Below, one piece after another: positions 44,533-53,019 of a DNA stretch of 64,000 bases. The notes beneath the pieces are model-generated. The model was not told where the DNA came from. It saw only the letters and a program-made list of their open reading frames with translations, and did not search any database. The stretch covers positions 23,160-87,159 of the forward strand of contig CAUUCP010000003.1 of the NCBI GenBank assembly GCA_963543925.1, written 5' to 3'. This DNA comes from Bacteroides_D sp963543925 (GTDB taxonomy: Bacteria; Bacteroidota; Bacteroidia; Bacteroidales; CAJPTX01). The translations under genes and the position numbers were made by a program. Each line of letters starts with the position of its first letter. The first letter of the stretch is position 1.

Positions 44533-46272
44533 CTACTGTTTTACCATGATATTCAACAGGAAATCGTAGTAAATATTTCCATTAGGCCCCTTAGCCAAAA
44601 CTCCCTCAGGCGCGATGATACGAATAGGGACAGAGACTATCGCAGCACCTCCGGAGAAAGAACCTAATGCCTCTTCAAACTTCTTTGGGTCTAGGACACG
44701 GATGCCCACTTTATCGCCCTTGAGAGTCAAGGCAATCGCCTCGTCCATAACGGCGACGGAACTGGGATTTTCGTTAGGGAGGAGCTCACTCTTCGTTCTG
44801 GGCCGGATCGTAAGGGTCTGGTTATTCAGGAACTCCGAATAACGGGTGATAATAGTCCCCTTTTTATACAAACATTCCAGATCCGCAAATATCTCTTTAT
44901 CCGACAGATTCATAGTCACTCGGTTTATCTGGAAATGGATCGTATCTTCTACCCTTTTGTAGACGAAATCTTCGGTCTTTGTCAAGTTCTTGTTCGCCAA
45001 TCCAGTGATCTTGATCTTCCCCTGTGGTAGCGAGAAGTTTGTACCGTGCGCATCTATGCCTGGCTTGAGCATCAAGCCATAGACCTTTTGGTTATGGTCT
45101 CCGATATAAAATCCAGGAACAACGTAATCGGAGAGCTTTCCGCCATCGCCATCAATAATCTCTAATTTGTAGGATATCTTACTGTTGTCCACCATGACAA
45201 CCGGAGCACGCCAACGCATAAATGTAGAGAAGAAGAGATCACTCCCCGTAACCGCCGACGGGTTATCGGTCACAGGCCAATTCACCGAGAGTTGCTTTCC
45301 TGGGGTATTATCGACCTTGACGATTGCGTCATTCTTTTCCTGCTTGGTTGCGATCTTCCCATCGCTCGCGAAAGCGAGTACGACCTCGTTCGCATCGCAA
45401 CGGTTTCGGATCTCGAAGGCATTGGTAGGGTCTTCTTTATCGAGCGTGAAGAAGGTTTCACGTTCAGATAGGTTCATCAATACCACGGAGTCTTTTCCAT
45501 CGCCCTCTCCGCGGAAATGGTTACGCGTCATGACAGCAAATCCGCCTCGTGGTCGTCTTGTCTGATCATCGGGATCGATGTATGCTTTAAAAGCACCATC
45601 TACCAGCTGGAGACGATCGACGCTTTCGTACTTCTTGGCATCGCCTCTCATTCCTTCGGCACGGAAAGAGCGGACAGCAAATCCGCCACGCGGACGTCGC
45701 GTGCCTTCTTCGTCCTCCGCGACATTGATAGAAACGGCATCTTCATAGACGGAGAAGACGGGCAAGCCGTCGGCATTCTGCACTTGGAAGATGGGTTGCT
45801 CTTTGTCTAATCCTGTTCCGCGAATGACGGGGGCAGAGAGAGCACACTGCGCATAGGGGGCTGCCATCATCTTTACGGGAGCTCCGAGGGACTTGTAACC
45901 AGCTCCGAAATCGGTTTCGATGGCAATGAAGATACCCTTATCCCAAGCGACATCGGGCAGCGTGCCAAAGAGTGGCGTACCCGCGCCGACCTGCAAGTCG
46001 ACAAGCCCTGTGGCGGAGGTTTTAGCGTTATGCTCTTCGGAGAAATAGACCTTGTTTTCGTCCCTGAGCGTTATTTTAATCTTGAGTTCCTTTTCCTTCA
46101 CCACAACGCCTTTTTCGGTAATCAGGGCTTGGTAGTTAAAGGTTGTCGGGAGTGCGTGCGATACGACAACATCTCCCAAGAGTTCTTCGGGTTGATTCGT
46201 GGGGGGCGTTTGCGCATGAGCTGCCATGAGCCCACACGAGATGGCCGCCATCATCCATAAAGACTTTTTCAT
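44533..46272 (-). CDS. Exported protein with TRRPRGGFAV repeats, paralogue B
   Basis: 579 residues. Signal peptide (MKKSLWMMAAISCGLMAAHA). It is colinear with paralogue A: EELLGDVVVSHALPTTFNYQ, GLVDLQVG, LGAPVKMMAAPYAQCA, PIFQVQNADGLPVFSVYEDAVSINV, two copies of TRRPRGGFAV, then a beta-rich C-terminal part with LMLKPGIDAHGTNFSLPQGKIKI. It lies 32 bp upstream of paralogue A and 31 bp downstream of the T9SS-type gene, so the three probably form an operon. Tandem duplication followed by divergence is the simplest origin. Confidence 0.75.
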   Translation of the reverse strand: MKKSLWMMAAISCGLMAAHAQTPPTNQPEELLGDVVVSHALPTTFNYQALITEKGVVVKEKELKIKITLRDENKVYFSEEHNAKTSATGLVDLQVGAGTPLFGTLPDVAWDKGIFIAIETDFGAGYKSLGAPVKMMAAPYAQCALSAPVIRGTGLDKEQPIFQVQNADGLPVFSVYEDAVSINVAEDEEGTRRPRGGFAVRSFRAEGMRGDAKKYESVDRLQLVDGAFKAYIDPDDQTRRPRGGFAVMTRNHFRGEGDGKDSVVLMNLSERETFFTLDKEDPTNAFEIRNRCDANEVVLAFASDGKIATKQEKNDAIVKVDNTPGKQLSVNWPVTDNPSAVTGSDLFFSTFMRWRAPVVMVDNSKISYKLEIIDGDGGKLSDYVVPGFYIGDHNQKVYGLMLKPGIDAHGTNFSLPQGKIKITGLANKNLTKTEDFVYKRVEDTIHFQINRVTMNLSDKEIFADLECLYKKGTIITRYSEFLNNQTLTIRPRTKSELLPNENPSSVAVMDEAIALTLKGDKVGIRVLDPKKFEEALGSFSGGAAIVSVPIRIIAPEGVLAKGPNGNIYYDFLLNIMVKQ

Positions 46273-46303
46273 GATTCGAGTCTGTTATTTCTGTCCAAAG
46301 AGC

Positions 46304-46852
46304 TTATCGCTGTACAGTGAGGCGTGTTACGGCTAGGAGTCCTCCCTCGGGCCTTGTCACACGTACGATGTAAAGTCCATTGACAAGGTTGTCCACTGGG
46401 AGACGCACAATAGCTTCAGCATCGGCAACGATGTGGGCGACACGCGCCCCGAGGGCGTTGAAGAGATCCACGTGTACGGAACCCTCTATCTTGCCGAGGT
46501 TTAGTTCGACGAACTCACGCGCAGGATTTGGGTAAGCAGTAATTTCGTAGAGCGTAGCGCTTTCTACGGCTCCTCCTGGATCAACGTTTGGTTTGGTATT
46601 ATCGGCAGGGAGATCGACGAACCCACCGAGGGTTGTCCCCACGCCAGCGATGAGAGCAATCTTTCCATCGGCGCTGAGGATCTGCCCTCGGGAGAGTGTT
46701 CCAGACTCCCAGATGACCATGTAGTCATCCACAACGCCAACCCCAGTAGCTGGGAGGAAAGAGGGCTCTCCCAGACGCTCCTGTGCGGCCAGAGAGGTTG
46801 CCAATGCTCCGAAAAGAGCAAGGAGCAGGATTGCTTTTTTCATGGTATTCAT
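46304..46852 (-). CDS. Small exported protein with type A T9SS C-terminal sorting domain
   Basis: 182 residues; a second in-frame ATG lies 9 bp in. Signal peptide ILLLALFGALATSLAAQ. The short mature part includes VVDDYMVIWESGTLSRGQIL. The last about 80 residues form the Por secretion sorting domain: ITAYPNPAREFVELNL, VDLFNALGARVAHI and GLYIVRVTRPEGGLLAVTRLTVQR. The cargo part of only about 80 residues is unusually small. It heads the probable operon with the TRRPRGGFAV paralogues. Confidence 0.85.
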   Translation of the reverse strand: MNTMKKAILLLALFGALATSLAAQERLGEPSFLPATGVGVVDDYMVIWESGTLSRGQILSADGKIALIAGVGTTLGGFVDLPADNTKPNVDPGGAVESATLYEITAYPNPAREFVELNLGKIEGSVHVDLFNALGARVAHIVADAEAIVRLPVDNLVNGLYIVRVTRPEGGLLAVTRLTVQR

Positions 46853-46993
46853 TGTCGTGTTGATTACTTGTTTGTATACTACGGGTGTTCTCCAAGGGTT
46901 ACAATTCTAGTTGACACAAAGGTAGTACAATCTGTGGGAGTGTGACAACAGTAAATATACCTAGTCGGTGTAGTGAGTCAATGCACTTAGTCG

Positions 46994-47049
46994 ATATACC
47001 CTAATCAATATACCCTAGTCAATGTACCTTAATCAGAGTACCTTAATCA
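46994..47049. repeat. 14-bp tandem repeat, four copies
   Basis: Units ATATACCCTAATCA, ATATACCCTAGTCA, ATGTACCTTAATCA and GAGTACCTTAATCA follow one another without gaps, upstream of the T9SS/TRRPRGGFAV operon. Just before them lies TAGTCGGTGTAG, also found in the repeats at 9848. The rest of 46853-47200 shows no gene. Confidence 0.8.
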
Positions 47050-47200
47050 GAATACTGGGGGTAATGTACCAGAGGCAGGAGGCTACGGGGTGGTAATTGG
47101 TATTCTGTGGCGAGGGGGTGTTTTTCCGAATTGTCCTTTTCCGTTGCACCTTCCCCTTACCTTGATGCCCCTTTTTCGTTCCCCTTTATAGTTTGTACGT

Positions 47201-47238
47201 AAAAAAAGAGCAGGCGTTACAAAATGACGTCCGCTCTT
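47201..47238 (-). terminator. Terminator of the Asp-rich outer-membrane protein gene
   Basis: On the minus strand, AAGAGCGGACGT and ACGCCTGCTCTT pair (two mismatches or wobbles) around a loop of about 9 nt, followed by seven T. It is 55 bp after the stop codon. Confidence 0.75.
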
Positions 47239-47292
47239 AGATATTTTATTCACTGAGGAAGTGGGGGGGGGCGAGGTCATTTGCCCGCAGGC

Positions 47293-48732
47293 TTAGTCAA
47301 TGAAAGAGAAGACGATGCCAGTTTCCAATGGGTAGAGTTTGGGACCTTTACCGCTTTCGAAGAGTCCCATGGGATAGAAGTTGGCAAAGAGTCGGACGCT
47401 GCCTATCCCTAGTCGGATGCTGGGTGCAAAGCTGATATCATTGAGGTGGAAGGAGTCGCTCCGATAGAATTCGCTACTTCTGTCATAGATGACTTTTGTG
47501 GAGGATAGGAGTCGGACGTTGAGGAGTACGCCGGCCGCGAAGTAGACGTTTCGGAACTCTTCGCCGTGGTGCTGCAATTCGAGCATGAGTGGGACAGTTA
47601 AACTCCAGTTAAAGAATCGGCTAGAGCGTACGTTGTGTCCTGCGTCTTGGAGATCGTTATTGAAGAGAATACCGTCCCGTCCTGTGACCATGGTATTTTT
47701 TGCACGAAAGCGGTAGTGGTTGAAATTAGTCCCTAGTCCAGTGTATATACCGAAGTTGGAGCGCCAGAATGGGATGCTGTACTGCATGAAATTGACATTG
47801 CAGTCGATGGCTGAGCCGAGATTCATCTGCATCGGCGCTTGTTCGCCCGAGAGGCGGAGACTCCCCGAGGGGCTCAGTAGCCAGTTGAAGCCGAGTTCGA
47901 TCGCAGCCCAGTGACCTCGGAACTCTTCCCTGTAGTAATGCGATCTTACGGATTTGATTACGCTGGTTGCTAGTTTTTCGACATCATTGTCATTGTCGTC
48001 GTCGTCATCATCGTCAAAGTCGAGATCGTCGTCAAGGTCAAAATCATCGTCGTCGTCGTCATCATCGTCATCGTAGTAGTCGATATTTCTCCCACTCCCA
48101 CTTTTCTCAGCGATCTTAGTTCCCTTTCTGGGACGAGTTTCCACGACCGAGACATTGGTATTTCCTTTTCTATCCTGTTTGAGTGTTTTGACGGTTGTTT
48201 CTGGGACATCGTCCTTTACGGTAATCGTCTTATACTCGGTAGTATCAATGAATGAGTTTGTATTGTGCTTTGTTCGCTGTTGTGCACGCTGGAGCTTGCG
48301 ATCGGCACGTCTGAGTTTTTTGTTTACCCGTCCTACTTCTTGGTTCACGCGCTCGATCTCCTCTTCTGCCATGGCGGCTTGGGTAGCAGAGTAGTCGGCG
48401 ATGAGGTTTTCGGAGAAGTTGACCTCGGCAGGTATGAAGAAGGTTGTATCGGGACGTGCTGAGGTGAACTGTAGGGTGATACGATTGCTGTCCGAGATTT
48501 CGTATACCGCGACCTCCTCGGGTACAATACCCATTTTCTTCAGGTAGTCATCTAGACGCTCGAGGGCAGCTAGGTATTCCTCGGTGGAGACCTTTTCGGG
48601 CTTACGGTCGGTCTTTGGCTTGTTGCTGTTGTAGGATATGACACGACTGCGTGTGGTCGTGTTCTGTGCGCAGAGGAGGGCGGGAAGCAGAGAGAGGAGG
48701 AGCGCCAAAATGCAGAAATGCTGTTTCATCAT
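47293..48732 (-). CDS. Outer-membrane beta-barrel type protein with coiled coil and poly-Asp linker
   Basis: 479 residues from the ATG pair at 48732/48729, just before signal peptide FCILALLLSLLPALLCAQ. Order: a short N-terminal domain, a basic coiled coil (EEIERVNQEVGRVNKKLRRADRKL), a strongly acidic stretch coded by about 47988-48084 with about 30 Asp, and a C-terminal part with alternating strands typical of small barrels (AAIELGFNWLLSPSG, FGIYTGLGTNFNHYRF, LRLGIGSVRLFANFYPMG-like, ending VFSFID). It is divergently transcribed from the PBP1A gene. The function is unknown. The Asp run could bind Ca2+ (inference). Confidence 0.75.
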   Translation of the reverse strand: MMKQHFCILALLLSLLPALLCAQNTTTRSRVISYNSNKPKTDRKPEKVSTEEYLAALERLDDYLKKMGIVPEEVAVYEISDSNRITLQFTSARPDTTFFIPAEVNFSENLIADYSATQAAMAEEEIERVNQEVGRVNKKLRRADRKLQRAQQRTKHNTNSFIDTTEYKTITVKDDVPETTVKTLKQDRKGNTNVSVVETRPRKGTKIAEKSGSGRNIDYYDDDDDDDDDDFDLDDDLDFDDDDDDDNDNDVEKLATSVIKSVRSHYYREEFRGHWAAIELGFNWLLSPSGSLRLSGEQAPMQMNLGSAIDCNVNFMQYSIPFWRSNFGIYTGLGTNFNHYRFRAKNTMVTGRDGILFNNDLQDAGHNVRSSRFFNWSLTVPLMLELQHHGEEFRNVYFAAGVLLNVRLLSSTKVIYDRSSEFYRSDSFHLNDISFAPSIRLGIGSVRLFANFYPMGLFESGKGPKLYPLETGIVFSFID

Positions 48733-48791
48733 CTTTTTCTGTTGAAGTTCGTGGGTAGGACGGAATACCACATAAAAAGTTACACAACTAC

Positions 48792-48799
48792 TACCTTTG
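48792..48799 (+). promoter_or_regulatory. Predicted -7 box for the PBP1A gene
   Basis: TACCTTTG, a match to TAnnTTTG, 19 bp before the ATG at 48819. No clear -33 element. The spacing implies a very short leader. Confidence 0.5.
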
Positions 48800-48818
48800 C
48801 ACACAGAATAATCGTTTT

Positions 48819-51161
48819 ATGATGTTGGAAAACCGGCGCTACTCGCCCATCTTTGGGCGGATCTTTTGGGGTCTTATCTTAGGGAGCATCCTTTTTACAG
48901 TAACGCTCTTTGTACTTATTGCTCGTGGTTTTTTTGGAGTGATGCCTACTTTTGAAGAGTTGGAGAACCCGAATAGTAATCTAGCGAGTGAGGTATTGGC
49001 AGATGACCACACCCTGCTAGGGTCGTTCTATGTACAGAATCGTTCGTTTGTGAGTCGGCACGAACTTTCCCCAGTACTGGTAGATGCGTTGGTGGCGACG
49101 GAGGATGTCCGTTTCTACGAACACTCTGGGATAGATGCGCGTGGGTTGATGCGCGTGCTGTTCAAGACGTTGATGATGGGAAAGGGCGAGTCTGGGGGTG
49201 GGAGTACCCTTTCACAGCAGTTGGCTAAGAACCTTTTTCCTCGGGACTCGTCGTACTCGGAGTCGAAGATTGGTGCGAAGATTCGCTTGGCGATTACGAA
49301 GTTCAAGGAGTGGATAACGGCCATCAAGCTGGAGCGTAACTACACGAAAGACGAGATTTTGACCATGTACCTGAACACGGTACCTTTTGGTTCAAACGCG
49401 TATGGTATCAAGATGGCCGCGCGTACGTTTTTCAACACAACCCCTGACTCACTGAAGGTAGAGGAGGCGGCGGTGTTGGTGGGGTTAGTCAAGGGGCCTA
49501 CGTGGTACAGCCCGATACGGAATCCGGAGCGTTCGCTAGAGCGTCGGAACGTGGTGTTGCAGCAGATGGTTCGCTACAACAAACTCTCACAGCAAGCGTA
49601 TGACTCGCTCTCGGCTCTTCCGATCACGCTACACTTCCAAGTACAGGATCACAATGCGGGGATCGCGACCTATTTCCGGGAGCACTTGCGCCAAATCATG
49701 ACGGCACCTTACCCGCAACCTGATATGTATTATCAGGCGGAGCAGTACCAGCATGACTCTCTGGAGTGGATCAACAATCCGCTATACGGCTGGTGTCAGA
49801 AGAATCGGAAGCCGGATGGGTCGGTGTACAACCTGTATCGTGATGGTCTTCGGATTTATACCACTATCAACGTCAACCTACAACGGTATGCTGAGGAGGC
49901 TGTTGCGCAGCACATCGGGGGGACGCTGCAGCCAGCCTTTGATGCTGAAAAGAAGCGGTCGATCTTTTCTAGTGATGTGAATCGGAAGACGCAGGAGTTA
50001 GTGCTTCGTTCTGGGATACGACAGAGCGAACGTTACCGCAATATGAAGCGTGCGGGTGCTACGGATGCTCAGATAGAGAAGAGCTTTGATACGCCGGTGG
50101 AGATGACCCTTTTTTCTTGGAAACATGGGGAGCGCGATACGGTGATGACGCCTAGGGACTCCATGCTTTACGTGAAGCGACAGTTGCGTGTGGGTTTCAT
50201 GGCTCAGGAGCCCGTGACGGGACGGGTACGCGCCTATGTGGGGGGTACGAATTTCAAGTACTACAAATACGACCAAGTGTATTCGGGTCGTCGTCAGATT
50301 GGTTCGACGATCAAGCCCTTTCTCTACACGCTCGCGATGCAGGAGGGTTACTCGCCTTGCATGCAAGTGCCGAACGTGCCGCAGGTGTTCGAAGTTGCGG
50401 ATACGATCTGGATGCCCAAGAACTCGAACGCGACGCCGCATGATGGCGAGATGGTGACGTTGAAATGGGGGCTTGCCAACTCGGTGAACAACATTTCAGC
50501 CTGGTTGATCAAGCAGTTTTCTCCGGAGGCGATGGCGGAGCTATTGCGTCGTATGGGGATACGCAGTCACATTGACGAGGTGCCCTCGATCTTCCTCGGG
50601 ACGTCGATCATTTCCGTGTACGAGTTGGTCGCGAGCTATGGCGTATTTGCCTCTGGTGGCGTGCATGTAGAACCCTATATTGTATCTCGTATCGAGGACA
50701 AGAGTGGTAACGTCTTGGCGTCGTTTACGCCCAAGAAGCAAGAGATCATCAGTCAAGCGACGGCCTACCGGATGTTATCGCTGCTACGGAGTGTGGTAGA
50801 CCAAGGTTCTGGTCGACGTCTGCGCAGCGTATATAAACTAGCGGGACCGCTGGGTGGTAAGACAGGTACGACGCAGAACAGTGCTGACGGATGGTTTATG
50901 TGTGTACACCCGAATATCGTGATGGGCACCTGGGTTGGCGCGGATGACCCAGCGGTACACTTCTCGGGGATGTACTACGGACAGGGGGCAGCGATGGCGC
51001 TTCCGATCCAAGGGCTTTTTCTTCAGAAGGCGTATGCAGATCCTACGTCGGGGATACGGGCGAGCGCGGAGTGGGTGGTACCCGAGTCGCTGCGCGGCGT
51101 GAATTTTGACTGCGATGAGACGCCAGCGGAGAGAAGCGAGGAGTACGACGATTTCTTCTAG
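48819..51161 (+). CDS. mrcA: Penicillin-binding protein 1A (bifunctional transglycosylase/transpeptidase)
   Basis: 780 residues. An N-terminal membrane anchor (ILGSILFTVTLFVLIARGFFG) is followed by the GT51 glycosyltransferase with ATEDVRFYEHSGID near residue 95 and GGSTLSQQLAKNLF. The transpeptidase domain has the nucleophile Ser496 in GSTIKPF, SVN in LANSVNNIS and KTGTTQNSADGWF. It polymerises glycan chains and cross-links peptidoglycan in the periplasm. Single gene on the plus strand, opposite to the Asp-rich protein gene. Confidence 0.97.
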   Translation: MMLENRRYSPIFGRIFWGLILGSILFTVTLFVLIARGFFGVMPTFEELENPNSNLASEVLADDHTLLGSFYVQNRSFVSRHELSPVLVDALVATEDVRFYEHSGIDARGLMRVLFKTLMMGKGESGGGSTLSQQLAKNLFPRDSSYSESKIGAKIRLAITKFKEWITAIKLERNYTKDEILTMYLNTVPFGSNAYGIKMAARTFFNTTPDSLKVEEAAVLVGLVKGPTWYSPIRNPERSLERRNVVLQQMVRYNKLSQQAYDSLSALPITLHFQVQDHNAGIATYFREHLRQIMTAPYPQPDMYYQAEQYQHDSLEWINNPLYGWCQKNRKPDGSVYNLYRDGLRIYTTINVNLQRYAEEAVAQHIGGTLQPAFDAEKKRSIFSSDVNRKTQELVLRSGIRQSERYRNMKRAGATDAQIEKSFDTPVEMTLFSWKHGERDTVMTPRDSMLYVKRQLRVGFMAQEPVTGRVRAYVGGTNFKYYKYDQVYSGRRQIGSTIKPFLYTLAMQEGYSPCMQVPNVPQVFEVADTIWMPKNSNATPHDGEMVTLKWGLANSVNNISAWLIKQFSPEAMAELLRRMGIRSHIDEVPSIFLGTSIISVYELVASYGVFASGGVHVEPYIVSRIEDKSGNVLASFTPKKQEIISQATAYRMLSLLRSVVDQGSGRRLRSVYKLAGPLGGKTGTTQNSADGWFMCVHPNIVMGTWVGADDPAVHFSGMYYGQGAAMALPIQGLFLQKAYADPTSGIRASAEWVVPESLRGVNFDCDETPAERSEEYDDFF

Positions 51162-51171
51162 ACGTCTGGTT

Positions 51172-51205
51172 CTCGTGTCCCTACTTTCCTCGTGTCCCTA
51201 CTTTC
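51172..51205. repeat. 17-bp perfect tandem duplication
   Basis: CTCGTGTCCCTACTTTC occurs twice in a row, 10 bp after the PBP1A stop. It looks like a slippage duplication. Confidence 0.85.
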
Positions 51206-51325
51206 CCTTGGGGAGAATCCTTCTTCTACAATCCTAGTTACGACACCGTCCGCCCCCGTGGATAACGTATATAACGTGGATAGCGGCTACGCTGGTTGGT
51301 GTCGTGAGGCGAGACTATTGGGAAT

Positions 51326-51763
51326 ATGATGATGAAAAGAGTTGGCTTGTGTTTACTCTTGCTTGTGTTGTTCTTCTTGTTCCTTTCTGGTTGTGAAAAG
51401 GAGGAAGAGCGCGGGGATTGGAATATCCGTTTTCGGATTCACATTGGTTTATCACTTCCACAGTATTTCGAGCTGAGCGTTCCTGGAGGAGTGATGCATA
51501 TTCCCGACTATGGATTGCAAGCCAACGGGGTGTACGTAGTGCAACAGCTGGTCCCCTTGGGTACGTACGCGGCTTACGATGCGACATGTCCCCGCCACCT
51601 TGACGCACTGACGGCAACCGTACGTACGGGGACCATGGTGCAGTGTCCGCACTGCGAGGTGGAGTACCAACTACTGAATGGGGGGATTTCGACGGATGGG
51701 AACTACCAGCTCCACCCGTATCGGACCTACCTGAACGGAAAGGTGCTGGTGGTATACAACTGA
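51326..51763 (+). CDS. Rieske-like lipoprotein with altered ligand motif
   Basis: 145 residues starting with three Met codons. Lipoprotein signal with Cys near residue 23 (LFFLFLSGCEKEEE). The mature part ends in a small beta domain with YDATCPRHLDALT, 16 residues, then VQCPHCEVEYQLLNGGIS and LHPYRTYLNGKVLVVYN. This resembles Rieske-type [2Fe-2S] domains, but the second motif is CPHC, not CxxH, so cluster ligation is uncertain. Similar small lipoproteins occur in Bacteroidota with unknown role. It lies 164 bp after the PBP1A gene. Confidence 0.6.
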   Translation: MMMKRVGLCLLLLVLFFLFLSGCEKEEERGDWNIRFRIHIGLSLPQYFELSVPGGVMHIPDYGLQANGVYVVQQLVPLGTYAAYDATCPRHLDALTATVRTGTMVQCPHCEVEYQLLNGGISTDGNYQLHPYRTYLNGKVLVVYN

Positions 51764-51867
51764 GCGCCCTTGTGGGGATACGGTAGTGCTAGGAGGAGGG
51801 TGTAACGGTTTGCCTATTTCTCGGCCTATCGCCCACTTTTTTATCTCACATTGCCGAGCGCGACTTT

Positions 51868-52088
51868 AGGGAATCCTAAAGCGCTATTTTTATACGACGA
51901 ACTAAGTAATAGCGTGCTGGAATAAAGAAATACGTATAGAATATGGGTTGTTTTGGAGTAGGTAATTTTACCTAATTTAGTGCGTGTAGAGCGCGTGTAG
52001 AGTACGTATAGCGTACGTGTAGTAGGTTTCTCCCCCTAGCATGGCTTGTTTGGGGAGGGGGAATTGAGGAAAATATAAAGCGGTATTT
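51868..52088 (+). repeat. Intergenic repeat, orientation 2, copy 2
   Basis: Same order of blocks as 9848-10075: palindrome CTTTAGGGAATCCTAAAG, GCGCTATTTTTATAC, TAATAGCGT, GGAATAAAGAAATACGTATAG, TAGGTAATTTTACCTAA, quasi-tandem GTGTAG units and GAATTGAGGAAAATATAAAG. In both places an hsdS sequence follows. The rest of 51764-52159 has no gene. Confidence 0.75.
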
Positions 52089-52159
52089 CCCTCATTTTTT
52101 CTCCCCCGTGTTTCTATCCGTTGCTGTGATGCTACGACACCCTTACAGATACCCCCTCG

Positions 52160-52810
52160 CTACCTTGGGAATCGCAACAACTGGTTGCGATAGTACTCGT
52201 ACTGTTGTCGTCGCAGGGTGATCTCGGCGGGGAGTCCCTCGGTAAGGGAGTGGACTAGGGTGTGGAACTTGTCTAGGATGTCCACGATTTGTTGTTAGAT
52301 GGGGAGTGGAGGGAGGGGGAAAGGCTGTTTTCTTAAATTCTTCATGTCTACAGACGGGAATGTGCCTGTAAATACATGCTCTTTACACCACGCGTCTATC
52401 TTAAAGAAAAAGTAATAGGCAAATTTCGGTAAGACCCTGTCAGTAAATGCTGTACGCAAATTGAAATTCGTAAAACGTTGATTCGTAAGAGCGTCTGTAA
52501 GGAGTAAAGCATGCTCTCCTACCGTGGCACTCGTTGCCAAAATAATCGACCCTGCTTTGAACAGTCCCTTACCTTTTACTGCTTGTGGGGTGATGTGTTG
52601 AATAGAATCGCTGAGCAATCCACCGTATGCACGTAAGTCCTCCATACGAAACCAAGGGATCATCCCCTCCTCCCAAAAGGCACTATTCTTTTTAGAGGGA
52701 GTGTAGCCTGTTCTTATTTCAAACACCTCCCCTAGCGGCTTCCACTCGACCTTCGCGCCGCCTAGTAACGCTTCTAGATACCCTGAGCCCTTTGCGCTGC
52801 TTTCCTGCAT
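52160..52810 (-). pseudogene. hsdS: Half-length hsdS with one in-frame nonsense codon
   Basis: The frame from ATG 52810 to TAG 52160 is 217 codons with a single TAA at 52295-52297. The first part has the HsdS start YLEALLGGAKVEWKPLGEV, then one target recognition domain (EIRTGYTPSKKNSAFWEEG, FTGTFPSVDMKNLRKQPFPL). After the stop the frame continues with the conserved helix QQIVDILDKFHTLVHSLTEG, LPAEITLRRQQYEYYRNQLL and FPR. The context LPPLPI-stop-QQIV suggests CAA or similar mutated to TAA. A full HsdS has two such halves, so this is either a silent specificity cassette or a decayed copy. No hsdM or hsdR lies next to it. Confidence 0.85.
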
Positions 52811-52907
52811 GCCTATTTTCCCATCCCTTTTTCGATTTCCTTGCTCAATTACAGCACTAAGTTACTAAAAATCATTGGTGTAAATGGTGTTTAGCGTGCA
52901 ATAATCC

Positions 52908-52954
52908 CATAAAAGCCGCCTTTCTGTCGCTTTAGCAGAGGGGCGGTTTTGTTT
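52908..52954 (+). repeat. GC-stem hairpin repeat, copy 1
   Basis: CATAAAAGCCGCC, TTCTGTCGCTTTAGCAGAG, GGGCGGTTTTGTTT: a terminator-like hairpin with T-rich tail. It is 66 bp upstream of the third DUF1703 gene. Copies 2 and 3 are at 55006-55053 and 56436-56484. Confidence 0.75.
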
Positions 52955-53019
52955 GTACTGAGCGCACAAGAAACTAGTGCCTTTTTCACTACCTTCGTAG
53001 CAACGAAAACAGATCGCAG

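Noticed and set aside
46994..47049. Possible CRISPR array
   Set aside because: The 14-bp units are contiguous, without spacers, and no cas genes are in the window. The 75-bp repeats at 57177-57926 are coding.
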